Assembly: GCA_025201765.1 (NCBI GenBank) | Contig: MU623361.1 | Coordinates: forward strand, 124,001-188,000 | Direction of reading: 5' to 3' | From: Daldinia sp. FL1419 | Lineage: Eukaryota; Ascomycota; Sordariomycetes; Xylariales; Hypoxylaceae | DNA: 64,000 bases | In this document: positions 24,518 through 37,084 of the stretch, one piece after another | Layout of the letters: every line of letters starts with the position of its first letter | Position numbering within the stretch: position 1 is the first letter of the stretch | Notes under the pieces: model-generated | Told to the model about the DNA's origin: nothing | Seen by the model: the letters and a program-made list of their open reading frames with translations, nothing else | Database searches by the model: none | Translations under genes and position numbers: made by a program

Positions 24518-26701
24518 TCTGTTATTCTTCTACTGAGCCGTGAAACGATTATCCTTCCCGAATCTAGGATAGAATTGCGCAATCGCTACTCTTTTCTAGC
24601 CTTGAGAAACCGAGTCCAGAAAGGCGTGATGGCAGGGCAAAGAAATAAAAGCGACTACATTCCCGTGGGGAAGCGGAGCGTCCCAACTTAGTAAATAACT
24701 TCGCCGGACCGGAGATATTTCAAGCTACGGCCCCCCCCTCACTGTCAAACTCTTCCAGAGCCGTAGAACCAGGTAACCCATATTACCGCCTTGGCTTTCT
24801 CAAAGTCCAGGCTACCTCGGTCGAGGTTGTGCGGGCGGCGAAATGGGGAAGGGGGGATAGGTTGTTGCAACGCAAACGACAAGGCATATATTATCATGAT
24901 ACTAAATTAAGGAAAAACGTGGCATCGCGCACCCCAGAACGGGACGCGCTCAAATCAGGGTATACAGGCGAGGAGACGTAAGCATGGGTATTGGCCAACT
25001 CGGCTAATGTTGAATGGACGTGGAAGAAAGGGGCGAGGTTGATTAAGCGGATATTAAAAATCTGGGGTCTAGACTACCCTACCTCTTAACCTAGCCGCAG
25101 CGATGGGGGAAAGCTTCGTAGTATAGCAATATGATTGATGGAGAAATTTGATGAGGTCAGGAACTTGACAGTTTATCTACCGCCAGTGCATACCTACCTG
25201 TATTCGCGGTTGCCCTTCTATTCGTGACATGCTATTCACAGACCAGGAATAGGTTGTAGGTAATAGGTCCAGGCGAAAATAGGTTGATTGTTCAAGTCTT
25301 AAACCCCAATGCAGAGTCTCATTCAAAATGACGGAGAGGTACACCTTAGCCGAGAGGGAGCCTAATGGTATAATAACGAGAACACCCAAGCTATTTTGTC
25401 TGGCTATTGTAATACTATAAATAAGATAATCAACGTCAACATATTTAAAAGCCTTACCTTCGTGCCCTACGAACTTGGATCGGACCTCTCACTTGAAACT
25501 AGAACTTCAGTAATAATAGTTTTATGTCAAGAAAGATATAAGTGAAATTTATTCAAGATATAATTTAATCATCTGACAGTTGTTTTCATCGAAAACAAAT
25601 GGTATAAGCCTACCTGGTAATAGGTATATAAAATTAAAATAAGATATATCTTAATAGTTCACCTGGAGCTCGAAGTCATAACCATCCATGTGTCGTGTAT
25701 GAACGTCATCAGAGATGAGCCAGAACGTGCAAGCCGTAGTCATTGGTCCTGATTTGGCTGTTTTATGTGTTAGACATGAAACCCAAAAGATTTGACACGT
25801 CAAAGTGTAATACATCTTTGGGTCACCAGACTTAGCCAAATCTAAGACTGAGGCCAAACGTGATAATACAATTGGCTCATGAGAGTCATCCGAAGATATA
25901 TATCATCTTATCTCGAAGTAGCTCACCAAAATTTTATAACCAGCTTGTTAATCCAATACTGAGTAAATTGCTGTGCTCTTTGAAGCTGCTTAGAAAATAG
26001 GACGTGGTAAAGTCACTTGTCCCTATCTAGTAAGTGATTATGGCGTCTCATCAACTACAGTACCTAATCTAAGGCATTAATCGTAACACAGTTGTGATAC
26101 GTTACAATTCACATAATGGGATTTTTCTAGTGTGATCGATTTTAAGTCCCTATATATTCGAGGCTTAGAAGTGAATTTCCAACAGACGACTCAAGAAATA
26201 TTCGGTGCTTAAGGTATCTTAGGCGATGTTACAAGAATAGGTACGATCATGTTCATGTTCATTTGGAGAAACCGGAGTTATCATGGCGAGGAAACACTCT
26301 AATCAATCCATTGTCATTATTTTCAGAAAGTAATTTATACTCCGTAAAACTTTACTTTTGCTCATGGAAGGCAGCCCAATCTATTATTTCCCTCTCTACG
26401 TCGACATCCACTCTACATAGCGATCACATCGTAAATTTAATACCCAACGCAGAGACAGGATGTTACTACCTAGCCGTAGACTTAGAATATAAGCACCTGT
26501 TATTACGTTGTGTGCTATTGTTTGCGAACAAGAAGCCTTGTTGACATAAACAAACCAGAAATTTACACTCGAGGACCATCGATATAAACACCGCGGTTGT
26601 ACTTTGTTCATTATTCAATCATACCTTTACCTACACATTCTACCTGAGGTACACATTTCCGTAAACACTGCTGTCCGGATCACTTCCCGGACACATTCGA
26701 A
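24518..26701. other. Spacer, AT-rich in the middle
   Basis: No gene seen. The first several hundred bases are the probable promoter of the GH28 gene. The stretch from about 25390 to 26260 is clearly more AT-rich than its surroundings and may be a decayed repeat. A short open frame at 25651-25857 (-) has no ATG start and no recognisable family. Confidence 0.5.
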
Positions 26702-27604
26702 ATGAATTCATGGCATCAATATGACCTTAATGATCATTCATTCAACCGACCTGGAGGTCCCGACACCCTCCCACCACCCCAAGGAGATTTTCCGCAAGTG
26801 GTGGCGCAAGCCATGCTCCCTACGGGTCCACCGGGTTGGGTTGCCGACCAACGCCTAGCAATCCACGAACCTCATTTTCATTCAGAAAACGGACCGAGTC
26901 CTGCAGGGTTCGAAGCGTGGCCATATGATAGACTAGAACTACATGAAAGATCTACTACACCCGTAAGCACACACTCTCATCCTTCTTATCCTCGCCATTC
27001 TGATATCGCGGTAGTCGGCCACGGCTACGGCCACCCAGGCCCGATTGGACAACAGCCAGGTCAACCTATCCAATATATGGAACACGCCAACTGGCTTCGT
27101 CAAGCCGAGAGATCTAGGACAGTTTCACCACATTGTTTACCTAGTCCAGGCCTAAAATGGGGGCCGTTCTGTCCTCCGCCGTCGGTGTCCCTAGGGGAGC
27201 CAGTACCTCCGCTACAACCGTTCCCAGGAGATACCCTGGAATGGCCAAAGCCTCCACAGGGGCATCCATATATTGGAAAGGTACTCCCGGAGGCTGCTTT
27301 CAAAACCCCGCCGCTCCAGCTTACGATAATAGAGCCGGAGTGGATGCTGCAACCAGATCCCTCAACGGTCCTACCAACGGAGCTAACATTATCACCCATG
27401 ACCCAGACGGTGGCCCCGGAGCCCCAATACGTACCAAGGGAGGTCGAATCACCGGGACTACCAGATTTCCCAGAGTTGCCTCCCGAGATCCAAGAAGATC
27501 CACCTACTGAGTTCGATATACAATGGGAGGCGACTATGGCCGTATTGCAGTACGCGAAAGACGAGGGACCTGACGAGATTTTAGATAACTTACATACGGA
27601 ATAG
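26702..27604 (+). CDS. Proline-rich protein of unknown function
   Basis: Single-exon frame of 300 aa from the ATG at 26702 (MNSWHQYDLNDHSFNRPGG), with a purine at -3. The protein is rich in Pro, Gly and Glu, with no membrane segment or signal peptide, and is probably disordered. The last 60 residues are acidic and more ordered (FDIQWEATMAVLQYAKDEGP). I recognise no domain. The opposite strand is also open for 193 codons here, so strand choice rests on the ATG, length and composition. It may be a lineage-restricted gene. Confidence 0.6.
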   Translation: MNSWHQYDLNDHSFNRPGGPDTLPPPQGDFPQVVAQAMLPTGPPGWVADQRLAIHEPHFHSENGPSPAGFEAWPYDRLELHERSTTPVSTHSHPSYPRHSDIAVVGHGYGHPGPIGQQPGQPIQYMEHANWLRQAERSRTVSPHCLPSPGLKWGPFCPPPSVSLGEPVPPLQPFPGDTLEWPKPPQGHPYIGKVLPEAAFKTPPLQLTIIEPEWMLQPDPSTVLPTELTLSPMTQTVAPEPQYVPREVESPGLPDFPELPPEIQEDPPTEFDIQWEATMAVLQYAKDEGPDEILDNLHTE

Positions 27605-28605
27605 GGACCTTGTTCTATCTGTAAGGGTTCGACCTTGTGGCAGGAAACACATCTACACTCATATTGTATCGGTTTGGGCATTAAACCCTAACTCGAAGCG
27701 CATGGGGAGATTGGGAATGGAGATGGAAATGGAAAGCGAATGTGTCAGTGGGTAAGGGGTAGGGGGTAGATAAAGGGGTGTATTGGGCAGGTATATAAGA
27801 GGCACGCAGCATCCGCGTGAGAGAATAGAAATATAGGCATTACTAAAGTTGCATCAATATACCCACGCTAGGAGTCGCGGTAAGGTTTATGATGAGGGTT
27901 ATTAGTGACTTGTTTACTTATTTATAGCCGGCAATGGGAGACCAGCTTTAAATTGTGTTGCGTGTGAATGGAATCTTTCTAGGCTACATTTTACGGGTGA
28001 CTTCCACCTAGCGAGTGCTGTGGTCCTAAAACGGAGAAATTCCCAGTAACTCTCGTAAGATAATTATTGACATACTAGCATTTGACGTCGCCCAGAGGCT
28101 CCAAACAACCCTAAGTAGTCCAGTCTTACCCAGTCATATACCTAGGTAGGCAGGTATATAGGTAGGTAGGTATAATCTTAAGAAAAGACCTAATCGGAAC
28201 TATAAACGGGAGTTACCAACAATTATATATATCAGCCATAACTATAACACGTACGTTTTTCAAAACCTGCGAGACACAATGGATACGTGAATGAAAGTGT
28301 CATTTTGATCTATATAATCCATCTATTCGACCCTATGTCGATGAGTCTAGACAGCGATCTTCTTTGTTCCCTTCTATCACATAATCCCTGCTCTTTCTAT
28401 CCACGGACCCGGAACATCCTTCAGATGCCCACCTAAGTTCCTGAAGCTAAGATCCTAAGGATACCTTCAAAAATTGCCTTCGTCAGAAGCGAAGCGTAAT
28501 AATCGTTATGCCTGACCCAGAATATGTGGTGAAAAAAAAAAAAAGAGCCAATAACGCCGACCATGAATCTTATCTTATGCATACTTCGTCACACAAGCAT
28601 TGCTC
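27605..28605. other. Convergent spacer
   Basis: No gene seen. It contains an ACCTAGGT box at 28140-28147 followed by GGTAGGTAGG runs, and a poly-A tract near 28532-28545 in the probable 3' flank of the malic enzyme gene. Confidence 0.55.
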
Positions 28606-30807
28606 TTACTTGAGGGGATCGTAGATTCTGTCCTTGATGTACTTCGTCAGGGCGACATCGCCCCATTCTTCCCATTCAACCCACTGCTCTTCGGGTAGAG
28701 TGCTAACGCCTTCCCTACGGGCAGCCTTCATCACCTCTCGAGCGACAACGACGCTAGCATCTCTGACGCGCTCGATGTGGGGGTAGATCAAGCCTTTGTG
28801 GATCTCCTCGGCATTTAAGGACTCGGCCAAGGAGGAAGCGGAGATGTAGACCATCTCATCGGTGATCTTAGATGCCTTAGCCAGGATGGCACCGAGACCT
28901 AGACCGGGGAACACGTAGACGTTGTTGCCCTGGTTGGGCCAGTAGGTCACGGCGTGGTCGCCAGCCTTGACGGCAAATGGCGCAAATGGAGAACCGGATG
29001 CGAAGATGACGGTTCCATCTGTCCACTGGATTGCCTGCTCGAAAGTGCATTCAGCCTTGGTAAGGGGGTTGCTGAGAGGGAAAAGAATGGGTCGTCGTCC
29101 AGAGCCGCCAGAGTCGACGGAAGCCTTGAGGGCACGAACGACGGACTCGGTGAAGACCCCGAAAGTCGCAGTAAGACCGACCAGAGCAGATGGCCTTACG
29201 TACTCGATGACTTCCTCAAGAGTGCGGAATTGGTGGCCGTTGTTATCCGCGCGGGCAAAGTACTTCTTGTGGTCCGCCAACTTGTCACCTCGGTCTGCGG
29301 TAACCAAGCCCTTGGTGTCGACAAGCCAGAACTTCTCCTTGGCAGCTTGCTCTGAGAGGCCACGACGAGTGTAATACTCAACCAACTGCTTTGCGACACC
29401 AACACCAGCCGAACCGGCACCCATGAATACTAGACGTTGCTCCTCGATGGGAACATTGGATAGGTTCACAGCACCGATGTAACTAGATGCATGTAAGTAA
29501 TTATTACCACGGACCACGGACCACGATGAGATTTTGAGATACTTACCCAGCCAATACGACGGCACCAGTTCCCTGGATGTCATCGTTGAAACACTTGTAC
29601 TTGTTGCGGTAGCGGGCCAAGTAGTTGAATGCCTTCTCAGTCTCGAAGTCTTCGAACTGGACAAGCATGTTGGGGAAAACCTCCACGGCAGCCTCCATGA
29701 ATTCATCCATGAACTCTTGGGCGACAGCGGGGGAAGGGCGCCTAGCCCGGAGACCCAAGTACAAGGGGTCCTTTAGGTTAGTCTCATTGTTAGTACCGGA
29801 GTCGAGCACGATTGGTAGAGTCTTCCCGGGGTGGATACCGGCGGCACCGGTGTACAGAGCCAGCTTGCCGATCTAGTAGGGGGGGTCAGCCACACACTCA
29901 CGGGGGACTAATGTAAGCCAAGATGGTAGAACTTACGGAGATCCCCACACCATTCATACCGAGATCGCCCAACCCCAAAATGCGGGATCCGTCCGTTACC
30001 ACGCAGATTTCGGGGTCCGGGTAAGGCCAGTTACGCAGGATTGTCCTGATTGACCGGCGCTGCTTGATGGAGATGTACAACGCCTCCGGGTGAGTGTAGA
30101 GGGTAGAGTACTGTAAGCACACATCACCGATAGTGGGAGTATAGACCAACGGCATTAGGTCGCGGACATTGTCAATGAGTACTCTGTAGAACAGGTCCAA
30201 GTTCTGAGCCTTGAGTTGCGACAGGTACAAGTACTTGTCAATGTTGGTCTGCCTAGAGTTGATAACCTTCATGCACCTGGCAACCTGAGTCTCGACGCTC
30301 TCCATTGCGTGCGGTATTAGACCTGTGAGGTTCTTAGAGACACGCTCTTCAGGAGTGAAAGAAAGTCCTGGAACAACTTGGGTATTAGTAGGAAAGCAAA
30401 CGCAAGGGCCGGGGTGTCTTTTTTTGTTGAGAAGAAAACCCAAAAAACTCGACGAAGGAATAATTACCTTTGTTCCACAGAGGTTCCCGGAGTATCTGGT
30501 AACCACCGGCGGCGGACTGCGGGACGTAATCTGTGCTTCGGTACTGTTGCACCTCACCGTAGTGATTCTGTGCGTAACCTCGAAGGCCGTCTAGAGCAGC
30601 CATTTTCATCTGTTCTTCAATTGCCGTGAGGTCGACCGAGGACATTGGATTAAGTGCAGACTGCCTCCGTTGGAGAGATAAGGACAGACGTTTACTTGAG
30701 ACGGAAGTATGAGAAGAACGCGCAGAGGCGATGGAGAATGAAGAAGGAGAAGACGAGCGAGGCGTTGATATATCTGAACTGGCGGTGCTGTAAGTGTGAA
30801 ACGCCAT
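28606..30807 (-). CDS. MAE1: NAD-dependent malic enzyme, probably mitochondrial
   Basis: Oxidative decarboxylation of malate to pyruvate, linking the TCA cycle to pyruvate supply. Exons (minus): 30807-30468, 30367-29937, 29872-29547 and 29482-28606; all introns are GT-AG and in phase; 657 aa. Diagnostic stretches are VYTPTIGDVC, VVTDGSRILGLGDLGMNG, the metal/active-site segment CFNDDIQGTGAVVLAG, the Rossmann motif FMGAGSAGVG and FPLSNP. I placed the start at 30807 (MAFHTYSTASS) because the next 55 residues are rich in Ser and Arg and poor in acidic residues, like a mitochondrial presequence. The frame is open further up to an ATG at 31509, which would give 891 aa with a low-complexity Ser/His leader. 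Another in-frame ATG at 30645 (MSSVDLTAIEEQ) would give a 603-aa form without presequence. Catalytic core certain; start uncertain. Confidence 0.93.
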
Positions 30808-33800
30808 TGGACGTCGCGGTGACGGGTGGCGTGCCAGTATTAAAAAACAACGGTTGGATGTTGAGCTGATGGGGTAAGACGGAAGGGAAGGACTAATAGG
30901 GGACTGTCCGATCCAGCTGACACTATCAGAACTAGAACTAGATTTAGAACCGTCACTGGGACGGATACTGAGATTGGTACTAGAACTGGAACTGGAACTG
31001 GAACTGGAACTGGCTGAAGACAACGTGTACGGGTATGGGTGCGGATCAATAGGCAAAGAAGATGGTTCCCCTTTTCGGATATCACTACCAGTAGTGGTAC
31101 AAGAGAAAAGTCCGGGATGCAAGGAATGCAAGGAACTAGGTTCGGGTGGGTGAAGGTGGTGTGTCTGCTGATTACTGTCCCGAAGAGTATTCGTGCAATT
31201 TCTTATGTTATTGCCGTGGTGTTTAATCAAAGTCCGCCCAACTACGAGGTCGTCGATGAAGCTGTGTGCAGATGGGACCGGGCTTCTTAATAGCAATAAC
31301 GGCAAGGCGGCGCTAGGATCAACATTGATAGTATTCCTAGTATTCCTAGTATTGGATCTAACATCAGAAGGAAGAGCATGAAGAACATCAAGGGTCCTAG
31401 TTCCGTATGCCTTCGTTCTCAAACCTCTATTCGCTGCCGCTAGACAACCACTAACACGGAGCCGTGTAAGCTGTGACAAGGGCGAACCGGGGTTTCGTTG
31501 GGGTTTCATAGGGGATCAAACACTAGGTCCAGATCACTATAGGATTTTTTGGATTTTTTTTTTTCCTTTCGCCATTAGCCCAAGTAACCCAAGGAACCCA
31601 AGGAGTCCAGGGGGGGACGCTGAAGGGACGGTTGATCGGCAAGTTACGGAACGAATAAGAAGAAAGGAAAAGGTAAAAAAGGGTAACAGGGTTAGCAGGG
31701 GAAGATGGAGAAGGGTACATACAAAAAAGTACCAAACCAACGAAGCACGGCCGTACCGAGATTGCTCGCAATTGGGTATCAGTGGAAATCACGTCTCGAA
31801 AAAAAAAAAAAACCAGCGTTGCAAATCAATTAAAAAGTAACGGTCCGAAACGGGAAACTGGTAAAGTTCTGGTACAGCAAAAGTAGTTATGTATAATAGT
31901 AGTGTTAGTTTGATGTAAGTTGTGTTGTGTTGTATGTTGTATGTGGGATGTCAACAAAAGTCAACAACCTAACAAATCTCTCTAATGGACCCTAATGATA
32001 GAGAAAAAAAAAAGATTCCAAGTTCAAGACAGAAGAAACTCTCATCAAAAACTTTCCATTTTTTTTTTCCTTCTTTCTATGGAAGATAAACGGAAAAATT
32101 TTGTTGGGATCCGATCAACGGGAAATCAAGAGACTACCGTACGAATACACCAAATATACGCCGGTACTTACATGACCATTACACGCCTGTTTTTTTTCCT
32201 ACAATATACAATACAGTATACACATATATCAATCTATCCATGCTGTATGCTGTGATGTGTGTAAGAGAAGTACAATAATTTACACACCGTAGGGTTATCC
32301 CATAAGGTTATCATTCACCCTCCATCTTCCGCCTTTTCAATTTTCGAGATAAAGTTATTGTACGTACTAAAAAAGAAGGATATTCCCAATACGGAAAGCT
32401 TTGCAGCTCGTAATTGGACCCAGGGAACGATCTTTAGGACTAGCATTTTGCTACGTAAAGACTAACAACACTAACTTGTAGTAGAACGTGGAACCCATTT
32501 TCGTATGGTACCCAAAGGCAATTGCGGCAGCTAAAGGTAGCAGAAGCAGCAACTAACAGCCGAAGGAAGCTTGTTGTCATCAGCTGTCTTCACATGTCCA
32601 TGTCTAAGCCGCCGAGTTGTTGATGTGCCTAGTCACGACGTTGAGAGAGAGCATAAGCGCTACGTATACCGAGTAAAATTACAACTGTTTTGAACTTGGG
32701 CATGAAGAATCGCCCCATGGCTTTCCATGATACCTGTGGCTGATGATCATGATACGATTAACATAGTACTTTGTAGATTTCCCAACCCCCAAAGGAATCG
32801 CCACGAAACGCTCCCTTCTCATCAGCGACAGCAACATTCACGAAATTCAAGAAATTCCTGGTGTATGACATGTCGCAACACGGACTCCGAAAAAGTTTGG
32901 GGTGCATCGGATTCTCCCTCTAATCCCTGACGTTGCATGTCCGTCGATCCCGCAGTCCCGACTCTTGTAACTGGTCCGAGATACTACCAATGGAGCTCTA
33001 TCTCCCCGTCCCTGCATAAGTTGGATTTGCGACTTGGGACCGTCCGATGTTTCTGATTTGATTCGATAACGTACAAGTAATCTACATGGCATCTCCAACG
33101 GTCTTAGATGGTCTAGTCATTCCTTCTTTCATCTCACTTCCTCAAAAGTTGGGGATCAGATCAAAGGACTTCGCACAAGATCCTGCGATCCGTCAACGGT
33201 TGGAGGTCTCAAGAACGGGGATCTCGGGGATAAGAGGGTATATGAGGTTTCCAGATGGAAATAGCGGGAGATCATGACTCGAGATGTTGTATGATTGACT
33301 AGCTAAATAAATCGTATGTCTCTCTCCTGCTACATATGCTACACGCGTTAAGTGAGTACGATTAGGTACGTTATGCTACGCCAAGTGGTCTAAGCAAACT
33401 CCTTTACTTCACCATGACCCCCGTTCATTTTAAAAAGAAAAAAAATTTAACTTCTGGAAGCCCAATCCAGGACCAACCCGAAATTGATCACGATATTGCA
33501 AGGTATGACCGCGCCGAAGGATGGGGCTGACAGGGCTGACGAATCTTGTACAAACCCTCGTAAGGGACCCGGATTCTTCCGATCTGAAAGAAAGCTGCCA
33601 CGAGGCTTTAGGCAGGCGTGGCTAGGTGGTTTTTTTCTCCCGTCTCTAGTGAATCAGCTCTGTAAGTCAAGTCAAGTCACTGACGAGCCTCACCGAGCCC
33701 AGCATAGCGGCATAGGTACCTACATATCACATAACATACTCACCGCATTACCGAAGCCGTCGGGGAAAATAGGAAATAGTTGTCATTTTTACTGTAATTT

Positions 33801-35948
33801 CCTTCGATTCTTTAGGTTCTTCCCGTTCGTCTGATGAAGCCGCCCAGCCTGTTCAGCCCGTCAGTACCCTACGTCTAATCTCTCCACTTCCAAGCCGCCG
33901 AGCTTTGGAGAGCATGGCAAAGCATGGAAGAGTCCCCACTGGGCTCAAACACAGATTCACCGTCACCGTCACCAGGAACTCTACCATAGCACGGTTTTCC
34001 ATCTTTCATGCAGCCCAACTTGTTCTCCACTTGGTCATCAATCGATGCTTCTCCAGACTTATTAGAACTGCGGAGATGGCATACAGGCATCTGTAGCCTA
34101 GGCTTCTAGGCTGGGCTAGGCTAATCTGTTCAGAGTCGTAAAAGCTCCATTTGACGTGCGCATGACCGGCTCTCGAGCCTAATGAGAGAATCCACAATCC
34201 CATACAATATCCGCCAAGCTTGAGGGTCCAGCTATCCTGCCATCCGGCAACGGTGAGCGTTTTCAATATTCTCAATACCATGACTAACAAAGTGCCTCTG
34301 CCATGGCCGCGATCGTCGCGCCTGTTTCTAGAAAGCCGTCCGAATAGGTACTATGTATATTCGGTCAACGAACTAGCGATGCCATGTACAATACTGCACG
34401 AAGTCATGCCCGCACTGCAGCTCGTTTACCGCTGTGATGTCTCAGGGTGCACCCTGCTTTTCTTGGCTTTTGAGCTTGTCTTGACTCTTGCTTCTCCATG
34501 CATTCATTCATTATCTTGTTATTAAATACCTAGTTGACCTAGACGATATGAAGTACAGCAAACTTTTTCGAGTCGTAATGTGCCAATACTTTTGGGCGAC
34601 TAGGAGCGTCCTGCTTTGAAGTTTCAGAAGCTCTCGAGCTTCGTCAATATTATTATCACATTCAGAATGTACCGAAATCTCATCAGCCATATTGTTAGAA
34701 TTATTTCCAAATACAGACCAGCGCCCAGCTGATTGCCCGTCACAGTCTCGTTGCCAGGCAGAATCGTCGCGATGCGGCTAAATATCATACGGGGCTCAAA
34801 GCAGGTATTGCATTTAGACTACTTGAGAAGAATACCGGGCTCAATTTCCGTTAAAATGTGACGATGCCGTCATTTTCAAAATAATATAGTTTGCCAGTAT
34901 ACCGGGATGGCCCTATTAGTATTGTTAATATGGGGGAATACCACACTAGACTCACGCCGGCCGCCGTCTCACAGAAAGGATCGTCACCGAAAAAAAAATA
35001 AAAAATAGAAAGCTCGGGATGCTACGGCGAGCATGTCTATCCCAGTTACGTGCCCGATTGCAGATAGCCATCTATCTTACTAAGGTTAGTTAATAAGTGT
35101 TAAACTCGGCCGCGCTTTGAAGACGGATTTGGCAACATTTGTGTTGTATTCTGACATGAATCCTCCAACTATGAGACGATGAAAATTTTTACAACTCTTC
35201 GTGGTGCCCTTTTGACTAACAGTATTATTCTCAATTGCTTAGCCAGCTTGACTCATATCAGCTTATAATTTTCACGATTTTTTATGTGTACCTACCTAGG
35301 TGCCTACCTGGACATCGCTCCTTGGTGCCGTCTAGTATCGCAAAGACGAAGTGTCTTCTGTATAGAACTGAGTAGCCACGCCACCGAAAACGATGATAGG
35401 CTTAATGGTTCAAATAAGTTATCCTGAAACCTCGCCGCATAAGTTACTCAGGTTGTTATGCGTCGCAGATGACATGTGCATGGACTATTGAAACGAGCGA
35501 GTTAACAAAAGCCTACTGATACAATCTACCAAGTAGAACTGCTGAATTACTCGAGCCGCTCACATATCCCCCCTACCTACCTAACCTAGGTACTTACGAG
35601 GAATCAGTATCCCGCTTTACTAAATGACCAATAGACGATGCGGAATTGACCAGCCTCTCTTTTAATTTCTCTAGCTACTTCATCTAAACTACCACAGGCA
35701 CAAGACTACTGCATCGAGTATGCCCACCGTAAATAGCTCCCAATTGTTCAATGATGTAATATCGATTTAGATTTCTGACTTCAATAGCGGGTAAGTAGAT
35801 ATATCATATTCTCTTGGATAGTTACATATTCTCAGAATTGGGTCTTTATACATCGATCAAGTGTAGCGTCTAGAAGTAGGTAAGGTAGCTATATACGCCC
35901 ATCAACAGAACCAGCTTCTACCTAGCCACTTTATCATCGTATTCTGCC
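30808..35948. other. Large spacer; malic enzyme leader/promoter then gene-free
   Basis: 30808-31509 is open in frame with the malic enzyme (see that entry) and includes a CTGGAA-type hexamer repeat at 30981-31013. Beyond it are poly-T and poly-A tracts (31550-31565, 31799-31812, 32061-32070). I see no gene in 31510-35948. Short open frames such as 33086-33277 (+, 63 codons from ATG) and 33484-33834 (+, no ATG start) are not recognised. ACCTAGGT boxes lie at 35294-35301 and 35584-35591. Confidence 0.5.
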
Positions 35949-37084
35949 TCAAGGCTTCTCGAAGCACATGACTGCGTACCTAAATGTTCCATTCGCATAA
36001 CCTCTTCTCATCGCCCTAAATGCCTGCAAGAAAGCAAGGCCGTCTCTACCTTGAGATATGGCAAACGCCCATAGTGAAGGCGAGGATACCAAAGACCATG
36101 ATATATCCCTACCCGCATCAATTAGCGTTCGGGCTTTTAGTATAACTCGAAATAACTTACCACGTCTTGGCCACGTCCTTACTTATATCAACCGGCTCCT
36201 TGCGCGCCCGGAACCCCGCCTGCGTCGCCAACGCAACGTACTCGCTCGCCGTGTACAGCCGGGGAAGCAACATACCGTCCTCGATGGGCTTGATATCGGC
36301 GCTCTCCTGCTCGGGCGTTAGGTCCGGCGCCTTGAACCAATCGGCAATAACTAGGAGCCCTCCGCTTTTCACCAGTGCAAACGACGAAGAAAAGAAGAGC
36401 TCCTTGTTGGGCAGATGCGACAACGCCTCCGATATCCAGACACAGTCAAACGTCTCCGGCTCGCCGCTACCGGCGCGGAAGTGCTCGAGCATCTTCTCGG
36501 CGTCGAGCTCCAGGAAGCGCACCTTGCCCCCCTCCTTCCCCGCCTCGCTGGGATACTTGGCAAAGCCTCCCGCCGGGGCAGGCGCGGGGTCGCCCGTCTC
36601 GGTAGCGGTTATCTGCCGTGCGATCTCGACCTGGCGCCCGCTAATGGTGATGCCGGTGACGGTGCATCCTTGCTCCCGCGCGAGAAACCGGCTGGTGCCA
36701 CCGATCCCGCATCCCACATCTAGGACCTTGGCGCCGGCCGGCAGCGCCGAGATCTCCAGCAGGAAATTAATGAGGTTGACCTGGGCTTGCTCCTTGGTCT
36801 CGTTGGCGGACTTGAAGAGTCCGTGGTGGATATGTTGGCCCCTACAAATATTCAGTCTCTCGTTGCTTGCTCCACTGCGCCGGGAATAAACGCGAGGTAA
36901 TAAGCGAAAGGGGGAGAGATGGTTAGAGGAAATACCATAACGAGTGGTAGTAGTCCGACGCGATTTCGTAGTGCGTCTTGATCCTATCCTTGAGCGAGTC
37001 GAAGGACCCGTGGGCCTCAACGCTGGGGATCTCGTGTTGGTCGCCGGGGTGGAGTTGTTGGCTTGGTGCTTCGTGTTGAGCCAT
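35949..37084 (-). CDS. SAM-dependent methyltransferase (class I, UbiE/tocopherol-methyltransferase-like)
   Basis: Predicted soluble methyltransferase of 329 aa in three exons (minus): 37084-36936, 36841-36161 and 36108-35949. Exon 1 encodes MAQHEAPSQQLHPGDQHEIP and ends in YYHSLW, joined in phase 2 to GQHIHHGLF. Exon 3 supplies the C-terminus from Trp-Asp-Ile-Ser through GRDGLAFLQAFRAMRRGY to CFEKP. The SAM-binding motif I is VLDVGCGIGGTS (residues 89-100), followed by ITISGRQVEIA and an acidic motif (FLELDAEKM). The YYHSLWGQHIHHG entry and overall layout resemble small-molecule C/O-methyltransferases related to tocopherol and sterol enzymes. The substrate cannot be told from sequence, and no biosynthetic cluster surrounds it. 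An ACCTAGGT palindrome lies 44 bp upstream of the ATG. Confidence 0.88.

Noticed and set aside
25390..26260. AT-rich block as a possible repeat-induced-mutation relic
   Set aside because: No transposon protein trace or repeated partner is visible in the window, and dinucleotide indices could not be computed here.
27100..27681. 193-codon minus-strand frame overlapping the proline-rich gene
   Set aside because: Gly/Ser-rich antisense shadow of a Pro-rich coding region. It starts beyond the sense stop codon and has no domain.
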